Source: Burkholderiaceae bacterium (GTDB taxonomy: Bacteria > Pseudomonadota > Gammaproteobacteria > Burkholderiales > Burkholderiaceae_C). From it: a stretch of 64,000 bases of DNA. The position numbers and the translations under genes were made by a program. The notes beneath the pieces were generated by a model. The model worked only from the letters and a program-made list of their open reading frames with translations, made no database searches and was not told the origin of the DNA. The stretch spans positions 1,101,501 through 1,165,500 of the forward strand of contig JACKLJ010000001.1 in the NCBI GenBank assembly GCA_024235955.1, read 5' to 3'. This document shows positions 16,127 through 23,846 of this stretch, one piece after another; positions within the stretch are counted from its first letter, which is position 1, and every line of letters begins with the position of its first letter.

Positions 16127-17338
16127 TCAGGCCATCTTGCAGCCGGCACCGGAATCGGCCAGCTGCTTGGCGGCCACGCCCAGCACCTTGTTGTCCTTGT
16201 TCTCGACCTTGCGCAGGTAGATGTCCTGGATCGGGTTGTGGGACTTGCTCATGGTCCACTTGCCGCGCGGGCTGTCGATGCTGGCCGAGCCCATGGCCTT
16301 GTACAGCGCGGCCTTGTTGGCCAGGTCGCCCTTCACGGCGTCGGCCCCCAGCAGCAGCAGCTGGCCGGCGTCGTAGCCCTGCACGGCGTACACGTCGGGC
16401 TGCATCTTGAAGTCCCTGGCGTAGGCGGTGCGGAAGGCCTTGTTGCGCGGCGTGTCCAGCGAATCGGCGTAGTGCAGGGTGCTCATCACGCCTTCGGCGG
16501 CGTCACCGGCGGCTTCCAGCGTGCCTTCGGTCAGGAAGCCGGAGCCGTACAGGGGAATCTTGTCCTTCAGGCCCGCGGCGGCGTAGTCCTTCATGAACTT
16601 GGCTGCGCCACCGCCCGCGAAGAAGCAGGCCACGGCGTCCGGCTTGAGGGACGCGATCTCGGTCAGCAGGGCCTGGAACTCCACGTTGGGGAAGGCCACG
16701 CCCAGTTCCTTGACGATGGTGCCGCCCGCCTTGGTGTAGCCTTCCTTGAAGCCCTCGAAGGCCTCGTCGCCGGCGGCGTATTTCCAGGTGATCCAGACGG
16801 CCTTCTTCAGGCCCTTGTCCATCATCGGCTTGCCCAGCGCCATGGTCGGCTGGCTGTTGGTGAAGCTGGTGCGGAACACGTTGGGCGCGCACAGCGCGCG
16901 GGTGGCGGCCAGCACGCCGGCGTTGGGGATGATGTTGAGCACACCGCTCTCGCGCGCCACCTTCTGGATACCCATCTGCACGCCCGAGTGCACGGTGCCG
17001 ATCAGCACGTCCACCTTGTCGGCCTGCACCAGCTTGCTGGCGTTCTCGACCCCCTTGGCGGGGTTGGACTCGTCGTCCAGCTTGACCCATTCGATCTCGC
17101 GGCCGCCCAGCTTGCCGCCTTTTTCGGCGATGGCCATGCGCACGCCGTTCTCGATCGCCACGCCCAGCTGGGCGTAGGTGCCGGTGTAGGGCAGCATGAA
17201 GCCCACCTTCACCTTGTTGCCCTGGGCGCGCACGATTTCCGGCAGCAGCAGGCCGCTGGAAGCGGCGCCGACCAGCGCGGCACCCCGCGACAGAACCAGG
17301 CGGCGGGACAGCGGGCGGCGATCATGGATCACGGTCAT
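16127..17338 (-). CDS. Periplasmic substrate-binding protein of the liv-type importer
   Basis: A 403-residue type I periplasmic binding protein (LivJ/LivK family, Peripla_BP_6). The N-terminus has an export signal with adjacent arginines (SRRLVLSRGAALVGAASSG), possibly Tat-dependent, with cleavage near VRAQG. The mature part begins KVKVGFMLPYTGTYAQLGVA, with IEWVKLDDESNPAKGVENA and DVLIGTVHSGVQMGIQ typical of the family. Family members bind amino acids, amides, urea or aromatic acids. The closest catabolic neighbour, across the IclR gene, is pobA, so an aromatic acid is a plausible ligand, but this is inference. Expression presumably starts in the upstream region 17339-17506. Confidence 0.9.
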   Translation of the reverse strand: MTVIHDRRPLSRRLVLSRGAALVGAASSGLLLPEIVRAQGNKVKVGFMLPYTGTYAQLGVAIENGVRMAIAEKGGKLGGREIEWVKLDDESNPAKGVENASKLVQADKVDVLIGTVHSGVQMGIQKVARESGVLNIIPNAGVLAATRALCAPNVFRTSFTNSQPTMALGKPMMDKGLKKAVWITWKYAAGDEAFEGFKEGYTKAGGTIVKELGVAFPNVEFQALLTEIASLKPDAVACFFAGGGAAKFMKDYAAAGLKDKIPLYGSGFLTEGTLEAAGDAAEGVMSTLHYADSLDTPRNKAFRTAYARDFKMQPDVYAVQGYDAGQLLLLGADAVKGDLANKAALYKAMGSASIDSPRGKWTMSKSHNPIQDIYLRKVENKDNKVLGVAAKQLADSGAGCKMA

Positions 17339-17456
17339 GGGAAAGTCTCCAAGTGGTTGACGTTGCAGGGATTTTCAGCTGCATTCCGCCCAGGCGCCTA
17401 CCTGAATAACCCTGAGCGGAGCGGGCGCGGTCACGGCCTCCGCCGCCACCAACACA

Positions 17457-17495
17457 TGCACAATAGTGCAGATTTGATTGGGCAGTATAGTGCAC
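17457..17495. promoter_or_regulatory. Palindrome and direct repeat upstream of the importer genes
   Basis: TGCACAATAGTGCA (17457-17470) is a perfect 5+5 palindrome, and its right half recurs as ATAGTGCA at 17487-17494, 24 bp from the first ATAGTGCA (17463-17470). Located about 120-155 bp upstream of the binding-protein start. Likely a regulator-binding site; which regulator is unknown. Confidence 0.5.
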
Positions 17496-17599
17496 GTTAC
17501 CGCTCAGCCAATGGGGGTTTCCCCGGGGGTGTTTCGGGGCAAGACCCGCAGCGCCCCGCGCCACCGGGCCTATCCACCGAAGGTTTTCGCCCAAGCCCC

Positions 17600-17746
17600 C
17601 AAGAAATGAGACGGGCGCCCAAACCAGAGGCCGCGGAGCAGGCCATGCGCGCGGACGCCGTGGCCGGGCTTGTACCGGCCACTGGCGTCGTCCCCCTTCA
17701 CGAAGTAAGAAGGGGGAAGCCGCGTCAGCGGCTCAGGGGGATGCCC
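17600..17746 (-). repeat. Family B 3'-end repeat after the FAD oxidoreductase
   Basis: From the stop codon: ATCCCCCTGAGCCGCTGACG, CGGCTTCCCCCTTC, GGGGGACGACGCCAGTGGCC, GTACAAGCCCGGCCACGGCG and CATGGCCTGCTCCGCGGCC. This is the best copy for defining the family. Confidence 0.9.
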
Positions 17747-18835
17747 TCAGATCTTGAACAGGCTGGCCAGCTGCCGGCGGTCACGCCGATCCTTCCAGTG
17801 CCAGACTTCGCGGCCTTCCAGGGTGAGGGGCCCCCAGGCGGCGGCGGCGCGGCCGGCGCCGCAACTCAGCACGCGCAGGCGCGAGGCCTGCACCGGCACT
17901 TTCTTGAAGGAGCCGCCATCGAGCGCGGTGCGCAGATTGGCTTCCAGCACCGGGCCGAGCTCCAGCGGCGCGCGCGGCGGCACGATGAAGACCTGACGAT
18001 GCTCTTCAACCTGCAGCCGTTCGTTGACCAGCGGCAGACCGTCTTCGCCCAGCGGAAGGCCGGCCTGCAGCAGCCAGGCGGGCGGGCCCGGCTGCGCCGC
18101 CAGCAGCGGGGCATCGCACACCAGGCGGGCACCGCTGGCCAGTTGCAGCTCGCGGCCGTCCAGGCCGGTGCAGCGGTCCTGCAGCACGGTCACGCCGAGC
18201 TGCTTGAGCCGCGCCACCATGCGGCGCTGCAGGCCGGGCGGCTCGCTGGCCAGCAGCGGGTTCTCGTCGGACACCAGCGTCACGCGGGTGCCGTGCGGAT
18301 GGGCCAGCGCGTGGGCGCAGGCCAGGGCCAGTTCCACCGCGGCCCGGCCGCCGCCGATCACCGCCACGTGCAGGGCACGCTCGGCCGCCAGCGACTGCAG
18401 CTGCGGCCACAGCTGGACGAAGCTTTCAAGCGGCCAGGTGAACAGCGCGTTGCGGCGGGCGCCGGGCATCTCGGCCTCGGTCTGGTCGCGGTCGACCACC
18501 GGTTCCACGTCGATGGAGAGCACGTCGTAGGGCATGGCGTCGCCGCTGGAGAGCTGCACGCGCCGCGCGCCGGGGTCGAGCGCGTGCACGTGCGCCGGCA
18601 CGAAGCCGGCGCCGCTGGCTTCCACCAGGGCGTCGAGCGGAATGCGGATGTCCTCCAGCGCGTAGTCGCCGGCCACGTAGCCCGGCAGCATGCCGCGCTC
18701 GATGTAGTAGGGGTGCGGCGCCACCAGCGTGACGCCCAGATCGCCGCGGCCCTGGCGGGCCAGGCCGCGCAGCACTTGCAGGTTGGCGCGCCCGGCGCCC
18801 AGCAGGACCAGGTGTTTCCGAGAGGGGTTGGTCAT
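17747..18835 (-). CDS. FAD-dependent pyridine nucleotide-disulfide-type oxidoreductase
   Basis: A 362-residue NDH-2-like flavoprotein. The first dinucleotide motif is HLVLLGAGRANLQVLRGLA (residues 8-26), the second is HVAVIGGGRAAVELALACA at about residue 155. Both lack the exact GxGxxG of canonical enzymes at the last glycine. The segment YYIERGMLPGYVAGDY is characteristic of the FAD-binding domain that in some organisms is fused to SelD. Here selD is a separate gene, on the same strand beyond ftsY, which supports a selenium-related family assignment without proving function. No redox-active CxxC is visible. It is followed by a family B repeat. Confidence 0.78.
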   Translation of the reverse strand: MTNPSRKHLVLLGAGRANLQVLRGLARQGRGDLGVTLVAPHPYYIERGMLPGYVAGDYALEDIRIPLDALVEASGAGFVPAHVHALDPGARRVQLSSGDAMPYDVLSIDVEPVVDRDQTEAEMPGARRNALFTWPLESFVQLWPQLQSLAAERALHVAVIGGGRAAVELALACAHALAHPHGTRVTLVSDENPLLASEPPGLQRRMVARLKQLGVTVLQDRCTGLDGRELQLASGARLVCDAPLLAAQPGPPAWLLQAGLPLGEDGLPLVNERLQVEEHRQVFIVPPRAPLELGPVLEANLRTALDGGSFKKVPVQASRLRVLSCGAGRAAAAWGPLTLEGREVWHWKDRRDRRQLASLFKI

Positions 18836-18925
18836 TGCCGCAAGTGTATCGGCAGCCCCGCCGGCGGCCGGCCGCGCAGGCGTTGCAAAGCGTGACGGCG
18901 GCAGCCTGGGGGCTGGGAAGAGGCC

Positions 18926-20164
18926 CTAGCTGCCCAGCAGCGCCTGGGCGAACTCGCGCGCGCTGAAGGTCTGCAGGTCTTCCAGCTTCTCGCCCACGCC
19001 GATGAAGTACACCGGCACCGGCTTTTCGCGGGCGATGGCGGCCAGCACGCCGCCCTTGGCGGTGCCGTCGAGCTTGGTGACCACCAGCCCGGTGAGCTGG
19101 ATCGCCTCGTCGAAGGCCTTGACCTGCGCCAGCGCGTTCTGGCCGGTGTTGCCGTCGATCACCAGCAGCACCTCGTGCGGGGCGGTGATGTCGGCCTTGG
19201 TGACCACGCGGCGGATCTTGGTCAGCTCCTCCATCAGGTGCTTCTGCGTGGGCAGGCGGCCGGCGGTGTCGACCAGCACCACGTCCATGCGGCGCGAGCG
19301 GCCGGCGGCCACGGCGTCGAAGGCCACCGCCGACGGGTCGGCCCCCTGCTGGCTGATGATCTCCACCTGGTTGCGCCCGGCCCAGACGGCCAGCTGCTCG
19401 CGCGCCGCGGCGCGGAAGGTATCGGCCGCCGCCAACAGCACGGTGGCGCCGGCGTCGGCCAGGTGGCGCGTGAGCTTGCCGATGCTGGTGGTCTTGCCGG
19501 CGCCGTTGACGCCCGCCACCATGATCACCGTCGGGTGGTATTCACCCACCACCAGCGTCTTTTCCAGCGGCTTCAGCAGATCGGTGATGGCGTCGGCCAG
19601 CAGGCCCTTGACCTGGGCCGGGTCGGTGGCACGGGCGTCCTTCACGCGGCGGCGCAGGTCGTCCAGCAGGAAGGTGGTGGCGGCCACGCCGGCGTCGGCC
19701 ATCAGCAGCGCGGTTTCCAGGTCTTCGTACAGCGCTTCGTCGATCTTCGTGCCGGTGAAGACGCTGCTGATGCCGCTGCCGGTCTTCTTCAGGCCCGTGC
19801 GCAGGCGGCTCAGCCAGCCGCTGCGGGCCGGCGCGGCGGCGTCTTCCGCAGGCTCGGATTCAGAGGAAAAAGTGGCTTCGGCCCTTTCATGACGGGCGGA
19901 GGCAGCTATGGGTTCTGCAGTATTTTTGACCGGTGCCGGTGGCTCCGGAGGTTCGGCTTCGACGGATTCCTCGGGCACGGCGGCCAGCGCCTGCGCCTCC
20001 AGGTCGTCGACCGGAACTTCCGGCAGCACCTCGGGCGGGGCTTCGGCGGCCGGCGGGGGCGGCGCCACCGGGGCGGGCGCGTCGGCGACCGGCGATTCGG
20101 CCGCCGACTGCTCGATGGGTGCCGGCTCGGCGGCGGGTTTTTTCTTGCGGAAGAAGCTGAACAT
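18926..20164 (-). CDS. ftsY: Signal recognition particle receptor FtsY
   Basis: A 412-residue SRP GTPase receptor that docks ribosome-nascent chain-SRP complexes at the membrane. The N-terminus MFSFFRKKKP is the membrane-targeting helix; an acidic Ala/Pro-rich A domain spans about residues 10-115. The NG domain follows: G1 VAGVNGAGKTTSIGKL, G2 region LAAADTFRAAAREQL, G3 VDTAGRLPT, G4 TKLDGTAKGG and C-terminal GVGEKLEDLQTFSAREF. Residues about 79-98 (IAASARHERAEA and flanks) derive from a family A repeat inserted in frame in the A domain. The start is clear. Its partner RNA, ffs, is encoded at 36.3 kb. Confidence 0.96.
   Translation of the reverse strand: MFSFFRKKKPAAEPAPIEQSAAESPVADAPAPVAPPPPAAEAPPEVLPEVPVDDLEAQALAAVPEESVEAEPPEPPAPVKNTAEPIAASARHERAEATFSSESEPAEDAAAPARSGWLSRLRTGLKKTGSGISSVFTGTKIDEALYEDLETALLMADAGVAATTFLLDDLRRRVKDARATDPAQVKGLLADAITDLLKPLEKTLVVGEYHPTVIMVAGVNGAGKTTSIGKLTRHLADAGATVLLAAADTFRAAAREQLAVWAGRNQVEIISQQGADPSAVAFDAVAAGRSRRMDVVLVDTAGRLPTQKHLMEELTKIRRVVTKADITAPHEVLLVIDGNTGQNALAQVKAFDEAIQLTGLVVTKLDGTAKGGVLAAIAREKPVPVYFIGVGEKLEDLQTFSAREFAQALLGS
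19866..19928 (-). repeat. Family A repeat inside ftsY
   Basis: Plus-strand AAAAGTGGCTTCGGCCCTTT, CATGACGGGCGGAGGCAGCT and ATGGG...TATTTTTG are the reverse complement of the family A consensus. It encodes an in-frame piece of the variable acidic domain. Confidence 0.88.
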
Positions 20165-20235
20165 GGGGTGCGGGAACGTCAGCCGCCGATTCTAGGCGGC
20201 GGGCCTGGCGCTGCGACTGGTGAAGGGCCGGGCCG

Positions 20236-21324
20236 TCAGCCCGCCACCGCCAACGGCCGCTCCCCGCGCGGCAGCACCTGGCCGACCACGGCGGCGTCGC
20301 CAAAGCCCTGCTGGCGGAACACCGCCAGCACCTCGTCCACCGCGCCGGGGGCGCAGGCGACCAGCAGGCCGCCGCTGGTCTGCGGGTCGGTGAGCAGGGC
20401 GCGCTCGGTGTCGCCAAAGGCCGCGGGCAGGGCGACGTCGTGGCCGTAGGCAGCCCAGTTGCGGCCGCTGGCGCCGGTGACGATGCCTTGCGCGGCCAGC
20501 TCACGCACGCCGGGCAGCAGGGGCACGGCGGGCCAGTCAATGCGCACCGTGAGGCCGGCGCCGCGCGCCAGTTCCAGCGCATGGCCGGCCAGGGCGAAGC
20601 CGGTGACATCGGTCAGCGCGTGCACGCCTGGAAGCAGGGCGAGCGCCGGGCCGGGCGTGTTCAGGCGCGTGGTGCTGGCGATCATCTGCGCGTAGCCTTC
20701 GGCGCCCAGCCGGTCTTTCTTGAGCGCGGCCGAATAGATGCCCACGCCCAGCGGCTTGCCCAGCACCAGCACGTCGCCGGGCTGCGCGGCGGCGTTGCGT
20801 TTGACGCGCTGCGGGTGCACCAGGCCCAGCGCCACCAGGCCGTAGATGGGCTCCACCGAATCGATGGTGTGGCCGCCGGCGATGGGGATGCCGGCTTCGC
20901 GGCAGACGCTGGCCCCGCCGTCCAGGATCTGGCCGATGGTGGCAGTGGAGAGCACGTTGATCGGCATGCCGACGATGGCCAGCGCCAGGATCGGCCGGCC
21001 GCCCATGGCGTAGACGTCGGAGAGCGCGTTGGTGGCGGCGATGCGGCCGAAGTCGCGCGCGTCGTCGACGATGGGCATGAAGAAATCGGTGGTGGCCACC
21101 AGCGCCTGTTCGTCGTTGAGCTGGTAGACGGCGGCGTCGTCGGCGGTCTCGATGCCCACCAGCAGCTCGGGCGGCACGGGCAGCCCGCCGGTGCCGCGCA
21201 GGATGTCCGACAGCACGCCCGGCGCGATCTTGCAGCCGCAGCCGCCGCCATGGGACAGGCTGGTCAGGCGCGGCTCGGCAGCGCGGGCGGTGGGGGTGGC
21301 GGGCGGGGTGACGGTGGCGCTCAT
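20236..21324 (-). CDS. selD: Selenide, water dikinase
   Basis: A 362-residue enzyme that makes selenophosphate from selenide and ATP, the selenium donor for selenocysteine and 2-selenouridine in tRNA. The active-site loop is SHGGGCGCKIAPGVL (residues about 23-37), with Cys in the position that is Cys17 in E. coli and Sec in some homologues; the catalytic Lys follows. Other family segments are DDAAVYQLND, TTDFFMPIVDD and ATNALSDVYAMGGRP. The start MSATVTPP is chosen over an upstream ATG that would read through a family A repeat. No selA, selB or selU is in the window, so which selenium use applies cannot be said. Confidence 0.95.
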   Translation of the reverse strand: MSATVTPPATPTARAAEPRLTSLSHGGGCGCKIAPGVLSDILRGTGGLPVPPELLVGIETADDAAVYQLNDEQALVATTDFFMPIVDDARDFGRIAATNALSDVYAMGGRPILALAIVGMPINVLSTATIGQILDGGASVCREAGIPIAGGHTIDSVEPIYGLVALGLVHPQRVKRNAAAQPGDVLVLGKPLGVGIYSAALKKDRLGAEGYAQMIASTTRLNTPGPALALLPGVHALTDVTGFALAGHALELARGAGLTVRIDWPAVPLLPGVRELAAQGIVTGASGRNWAAYGHDVALPAAFGDTERALLTDPQTSGGLLVACAPGAVDEVLAVFRQQGFGDAAVVGQVLPRGERPLAVAG

Positions 21325-21357
21325 GATGCGATTGTCGCCGATCCGGATTTCAAGGAA

Positions 21358-21410
21358 AAAAGGCCACAAACCCCTGACTGGCGGGTGCAGGCAGCTATGA
21401 AAATAAAAGC
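21358..21410 (-). repeat. Family A dispersed repeat, copy upstream of selD
   Basis: AAAAAGGCCACAAACCCCTG, ACTGGCGGGTGCAGGCAGCT, ATGAAAATAAA: reverse complement of the consensus, between the divergent selD and lgt genes. Confidence 0.8.
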
Positions 21411-21494
21411 GCCTGGCGCAGCCTGCCGGCCGGCCCGCGCCACCACTCGCGCGCGCAACTGCCGGCGCGCGCACCCTCATGCACAATGCCCGCC

Positions 21495-22316
21495 ATGCTG
21501 ATGTACCCGCAAATCGACCCGGTCGCCGTGCGGCTGGGTCCGCTGGCCGTGCACTGGTACGGCATCACCTACCTGGTGGCCTTCGGCCTGTTCTACTGGC
21601 TGGCCACGCTGCGGCTCAGGCACCAGCCCTATGCCTCCATCACCCGGCCCACGCCGTGGACGCGGCGCGACGTGGAAGACCTGCTGTTCTACGGTGTGCT
21701 GGGGGTGATCGTGGGCGGCCGGCTCGGCTACGTGCTGTTCTACAAGCCGGCGTATTACGCGACGCACCCGCTGGAGATCTTCGCCGTCTGGCAGGGCGGC
21801 ATGAGCTTTCACGGCGGCATGCTGGGCGTGATCCTGGCCATGATGTGGTGGGCGCGCTCGCGCGGTCGGCCCTGGCTGCAGGTGACGGATTTCATCGCGC
21901 CCTGCGTGCCGGTGGGCCTGGCCAGCGGGCGCATCGGCAATTTCATCAACGGCGAGCTGTGGGGCCGCGTGGCCGACCCTTCGTTGCCCTGGGGCATGGT
22001 GTTCCCGGGCGCGGGGCCGCTGCCGCGCCACCCCTCGCAGATCTACCAGTTTCTGGGCGAGGGGCTGCTGCTGTTCGTGCTGCTGTGGCTGTACGCGCGC
22101 CAGCCGCGCAAGACGGGGCAGGTGAGCGGCGCCTTCCTGTTCGGCTATGGCGTGCTGCGCTTCGTGGCCGAGTACTTCCGCGAGCCGGATGCGTTTCTGG
22201 GCCTGCAGGCGCTGGGCCTGTCGCGCGGGCAGTGGCTGTGCGTACCCATGATCCTGGCCGGCGCGGCGCTGTGGGCCTGGGCCAGCCGCCGGCGCGACGC
22301 GGTGCTGGAAAAATAA
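21495..22316 (+). CDS. lgt: Prolipoprotein diacylglyceryl transferase
   Basis: A 273-residue inner-membrane enzyme that moves diacylglyceryl from phosphatidylglycerol to the lipobox Cys of prolipoproteins, the first step of lipoprotein maturation. The signature GRIGNFINGELWGR lies at about residue 150. GGRLGYVLFY, GGMSFHGGMLG (the essential His region) and HPSQIYQFLGEG are all present, with about seven transmembrane helices. The start at 21495 (MLMYPQIDPVA) matches homologues; an ATG nine bases earlier is also possible. Divergent from selD. The lipoprotein MltD encoded at 43 kb is a potential substrate. Confidence 0.96.
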   Translation: MLMYPQIDPVAVRLGPLAVHWYGITYLVAFGLFYWLATLRLRHQPYASITRPTPWTRRDVEDLLFYGVLGVIVGGRLGYVLFYKPAYYATHPLEIFAVWQGGMSFHGGMLGVILAMMWWARSRGRPWLQVTDFIAPCVPVGLASGRIGNFINGELWGRVADPSLPWGMVFPGAGPLPRHPSQIYQFLGEGLLLFVLLWLYARQPRKTGQVSGAFLFGYGVLRFVAEYFREPDAFLGLQALGLSRGQWLCVPMILAGAALWAWASRRRDAVLEK

Positions 22317-22324
22317 GAACGATT

Positions 22325-22380
22325 TTGGTATCTTGCCCAGGCAGGACAGGCGCAGACAGCTATGAATGATGTAGCAAACC
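22325..22380 (-). repeat. Family A repeat at the start of the malonyl-CoA decarboxylase gene
   Basis: TTTTGGTATCTTGCCCAGGC, AGGACAGGCGCAGACAGCTA and TGAATGATGTAGC are the reverse complement of the family A core. The annotated ATG is the ATG of AGCTATGAA in this element. Confidence 0.75.
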
Positions 22381-23759
22381 AGAACCCCAACCCAGCCGAA
22401 AGCCCGAGCCAGCGCACCATGCGCGAACGCCTGGGCGACATGCTGTCGCGCGTGCAGGAAGCCTGGAGCGGGCGCGAGCTGCGCCGCACGCTGGAGGAGC
22501 TGAAGGCCACCGGCGACCCGCAGGTGAGCGACGTGGAAGGCGGCCGCCGCGCCGCCCGCGTGGCCGCGTGGTACGCCGGCGCCAGCCCCGAGGCGCGGCG
22601 CCACTGCTGGCAGCTGATGAGCGAGCAGTTCGCGCCCGACGTGAGCGCGCTCGAATCGGCCCGCCAGGCCTATGAGGCCGCCATCGGCACGCCCGAGGAA
22701 GCCGGCGCCGAAGTCGCGCTGCGCCGCGCCTTCATCACCCCACGCACCCGGCTGCTGCAGCGCTTTGCGGTGTTTCCGGAAGGCATGCGCTTTCTGATCG
22801 ACCTGCGCGCCGAGATCCTGCCCGAGCTCAAGCGCGACAAGCGTCTGGCCGCGCTGGATGCAGAGCTGGAGCAGCTGTTCTCCACCTGGCTGGATGTCGC
22901 CTTCCTGGACCTGCAGCGCATCAGCTGGGATTCGCCCGCCTCGCTGGTGGAAAAGCTGATCCAGTACGAGGCGGTGCACGACATCACCAGCTGGGCCGAC
23001 GTGAAGAACCGGCTCGACGACGACCGCCGCTGCTACGGCTTCTTCCACCCGCGCCTGCCGGGCGAGCCGCTGATCTTCGTGGAGGTGGCGCTGCTGCGCG
23101 AGCTGGCCGGTGCCATCCCGCCGCTGCTGGACGAGCACGCCGACGCGGCCAACCTGCAGAAGGCCAACACGGCGATCTTCTATTCCATCAGCAACACGCA
23201 GACCGGGCTGAAGGGCGTGAGCTTCGGCGATTCGCTGATCAAGCGGGTGGTCGAAGAGCTGAAGCGCGAGTTCCCGCAGCTCAAGACCTTTGCCACGCTC
23301 TCGCCCATCCCGGGCTTCCGCGCCTGGGTGGGCAAGCAGGCGGGCGAGCTGGTCGATTCCATGGCCGACAAGCCGCGCCGGGCGCTGGAGCGCGAGCTGG
23401 GCGAGCCCGTGAGCGCCGAAACCGTGCTGGCGCGCCTGCAGACCGCCGAGCAGGTGCGTGCGCTGCCCGAGAAATCGGCCCTGCGGGCCTGGCTGCTGCG
23501 GGCGGGCGCGCGCTACCTGGGCCGCGCCACCACCGCAGGCGGGCGGCCGCAGGACGCGGTGGCGCGCTTCCACCTGGGCAACGGTGCGCGGGTGGAGCGG
23601 CTCAACTGGCTGGGCGACCCCTCGGCCAAGGGCATCCGCCAGTCCTACGGCCTGATGGTCAACTACCTGTACGACCTCGGCAAGCTGGACAAGCACCGCG
23701 CCCAGCTTGCCAGCGGGGAAATCCCGGTGTCCGGCGCCGTCGAGAGCCTGCAAGATTAG
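22362..23759 (+). CDS. Malonyl-CoA decarboxylase
   Basis: A 465-residue protein of the malonyl-CoA decarboxylase family, converting malonyl-CoA to acetyl-CoA and CO2. The C-terminal GNAT-like catalytic domain carries the expected Ser (TFATLSPIPGFRAW, about residue 312) and His (ARFHLGNGARVERLNWLGD, about residue 405); upstream segments include SLVEKLIQYEAVHDITSW and FFHPRLPGEPLIFVEVAL. The start used here falls inside a family A repeat and has no good Shine-Dalgarno; Met20 at 22419 is the alternative. It heads a unit with a crotonase and malonyl-CoA synthetase, so the context is malonate use. Confidence 0.93.
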   Translation: MNDVANQNPNPAESPSQRTMRERLGDMLSRVQEAWSGRELRRTLEELKATGDPQVSDVEGGRRAARVAAWYAGASPEARRHCWQLMSEQFAPDVSALESARQAYEAAIGTPEEAGAEVALRRAFITPRTRLLQRFAVFPEGMRFLIDLRAEILPELKRDKRLAALDAELEQLFSTWLDVAFLDLQRISWDSPASLVEKLIQYEAVHDITSWADVKNRLDDDRRCYGFFHPRLPGEPLIFVEVALLRELAGAIPPLLDEHADAANLQKANTAIFYSISNTQTGLKGVSFGDSLIKRVVEELKREFPQLKTFATLSPIPGFRAWVGKQAGELVDSMADKPRRALERELGEPVSAETVLARLQTAEQVRALPEKSALRAWLLRAGARYLGRATTAGGRPQDAVARFHLGNGARVERLNWLGDPSAKGIRQSYGLMVNYLYDLGKLDKHRAQLASGEIPVSGAVESLQD

Positions 23760-23846
23760 GGACCACGACGCGGCGAGGCGTTCGCGCGGACCGGCCAACT
23801 GGCTGGCGCCCGCCCTGCCGTTGCGTGACCGCAGCACCAGGACGAC

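Larger units (their letters stand above)
17339..17746. other. 408-bp gene-free interval: importer control region plus repeat
   Basis: The part next to the binding-protein gene holds palindromic and direct repeats (17457-17494) and a minus-strand TATACT (17484-17489) that could serve as a -10. The distal part, adjoining the FAD oxidoreductase stop, is a family B repeat. Between them (about 17507-17600) is GC-rich sequence in which I see nothing definite. Confidence 0.55.

Noticed and set aside
17457..17495. NtrC site upstream of the importer genes
   Set aside because: The half-sites are right (TGCAC/GTGCA) but the spacing is 4 bp instead of 7, so I list it only as an unassigned palindrome.
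15182..18895. Very long open frame (1237 codons) on the plus strand opposite livH, the binding-protein gene and the FAD oxidoreductase
   Set aside because: It is antisense to three well-identified genes, is full of His/Gln/Arg runs typical of frames complementary to GC-rich coding sequence, and has no recognisable domain.
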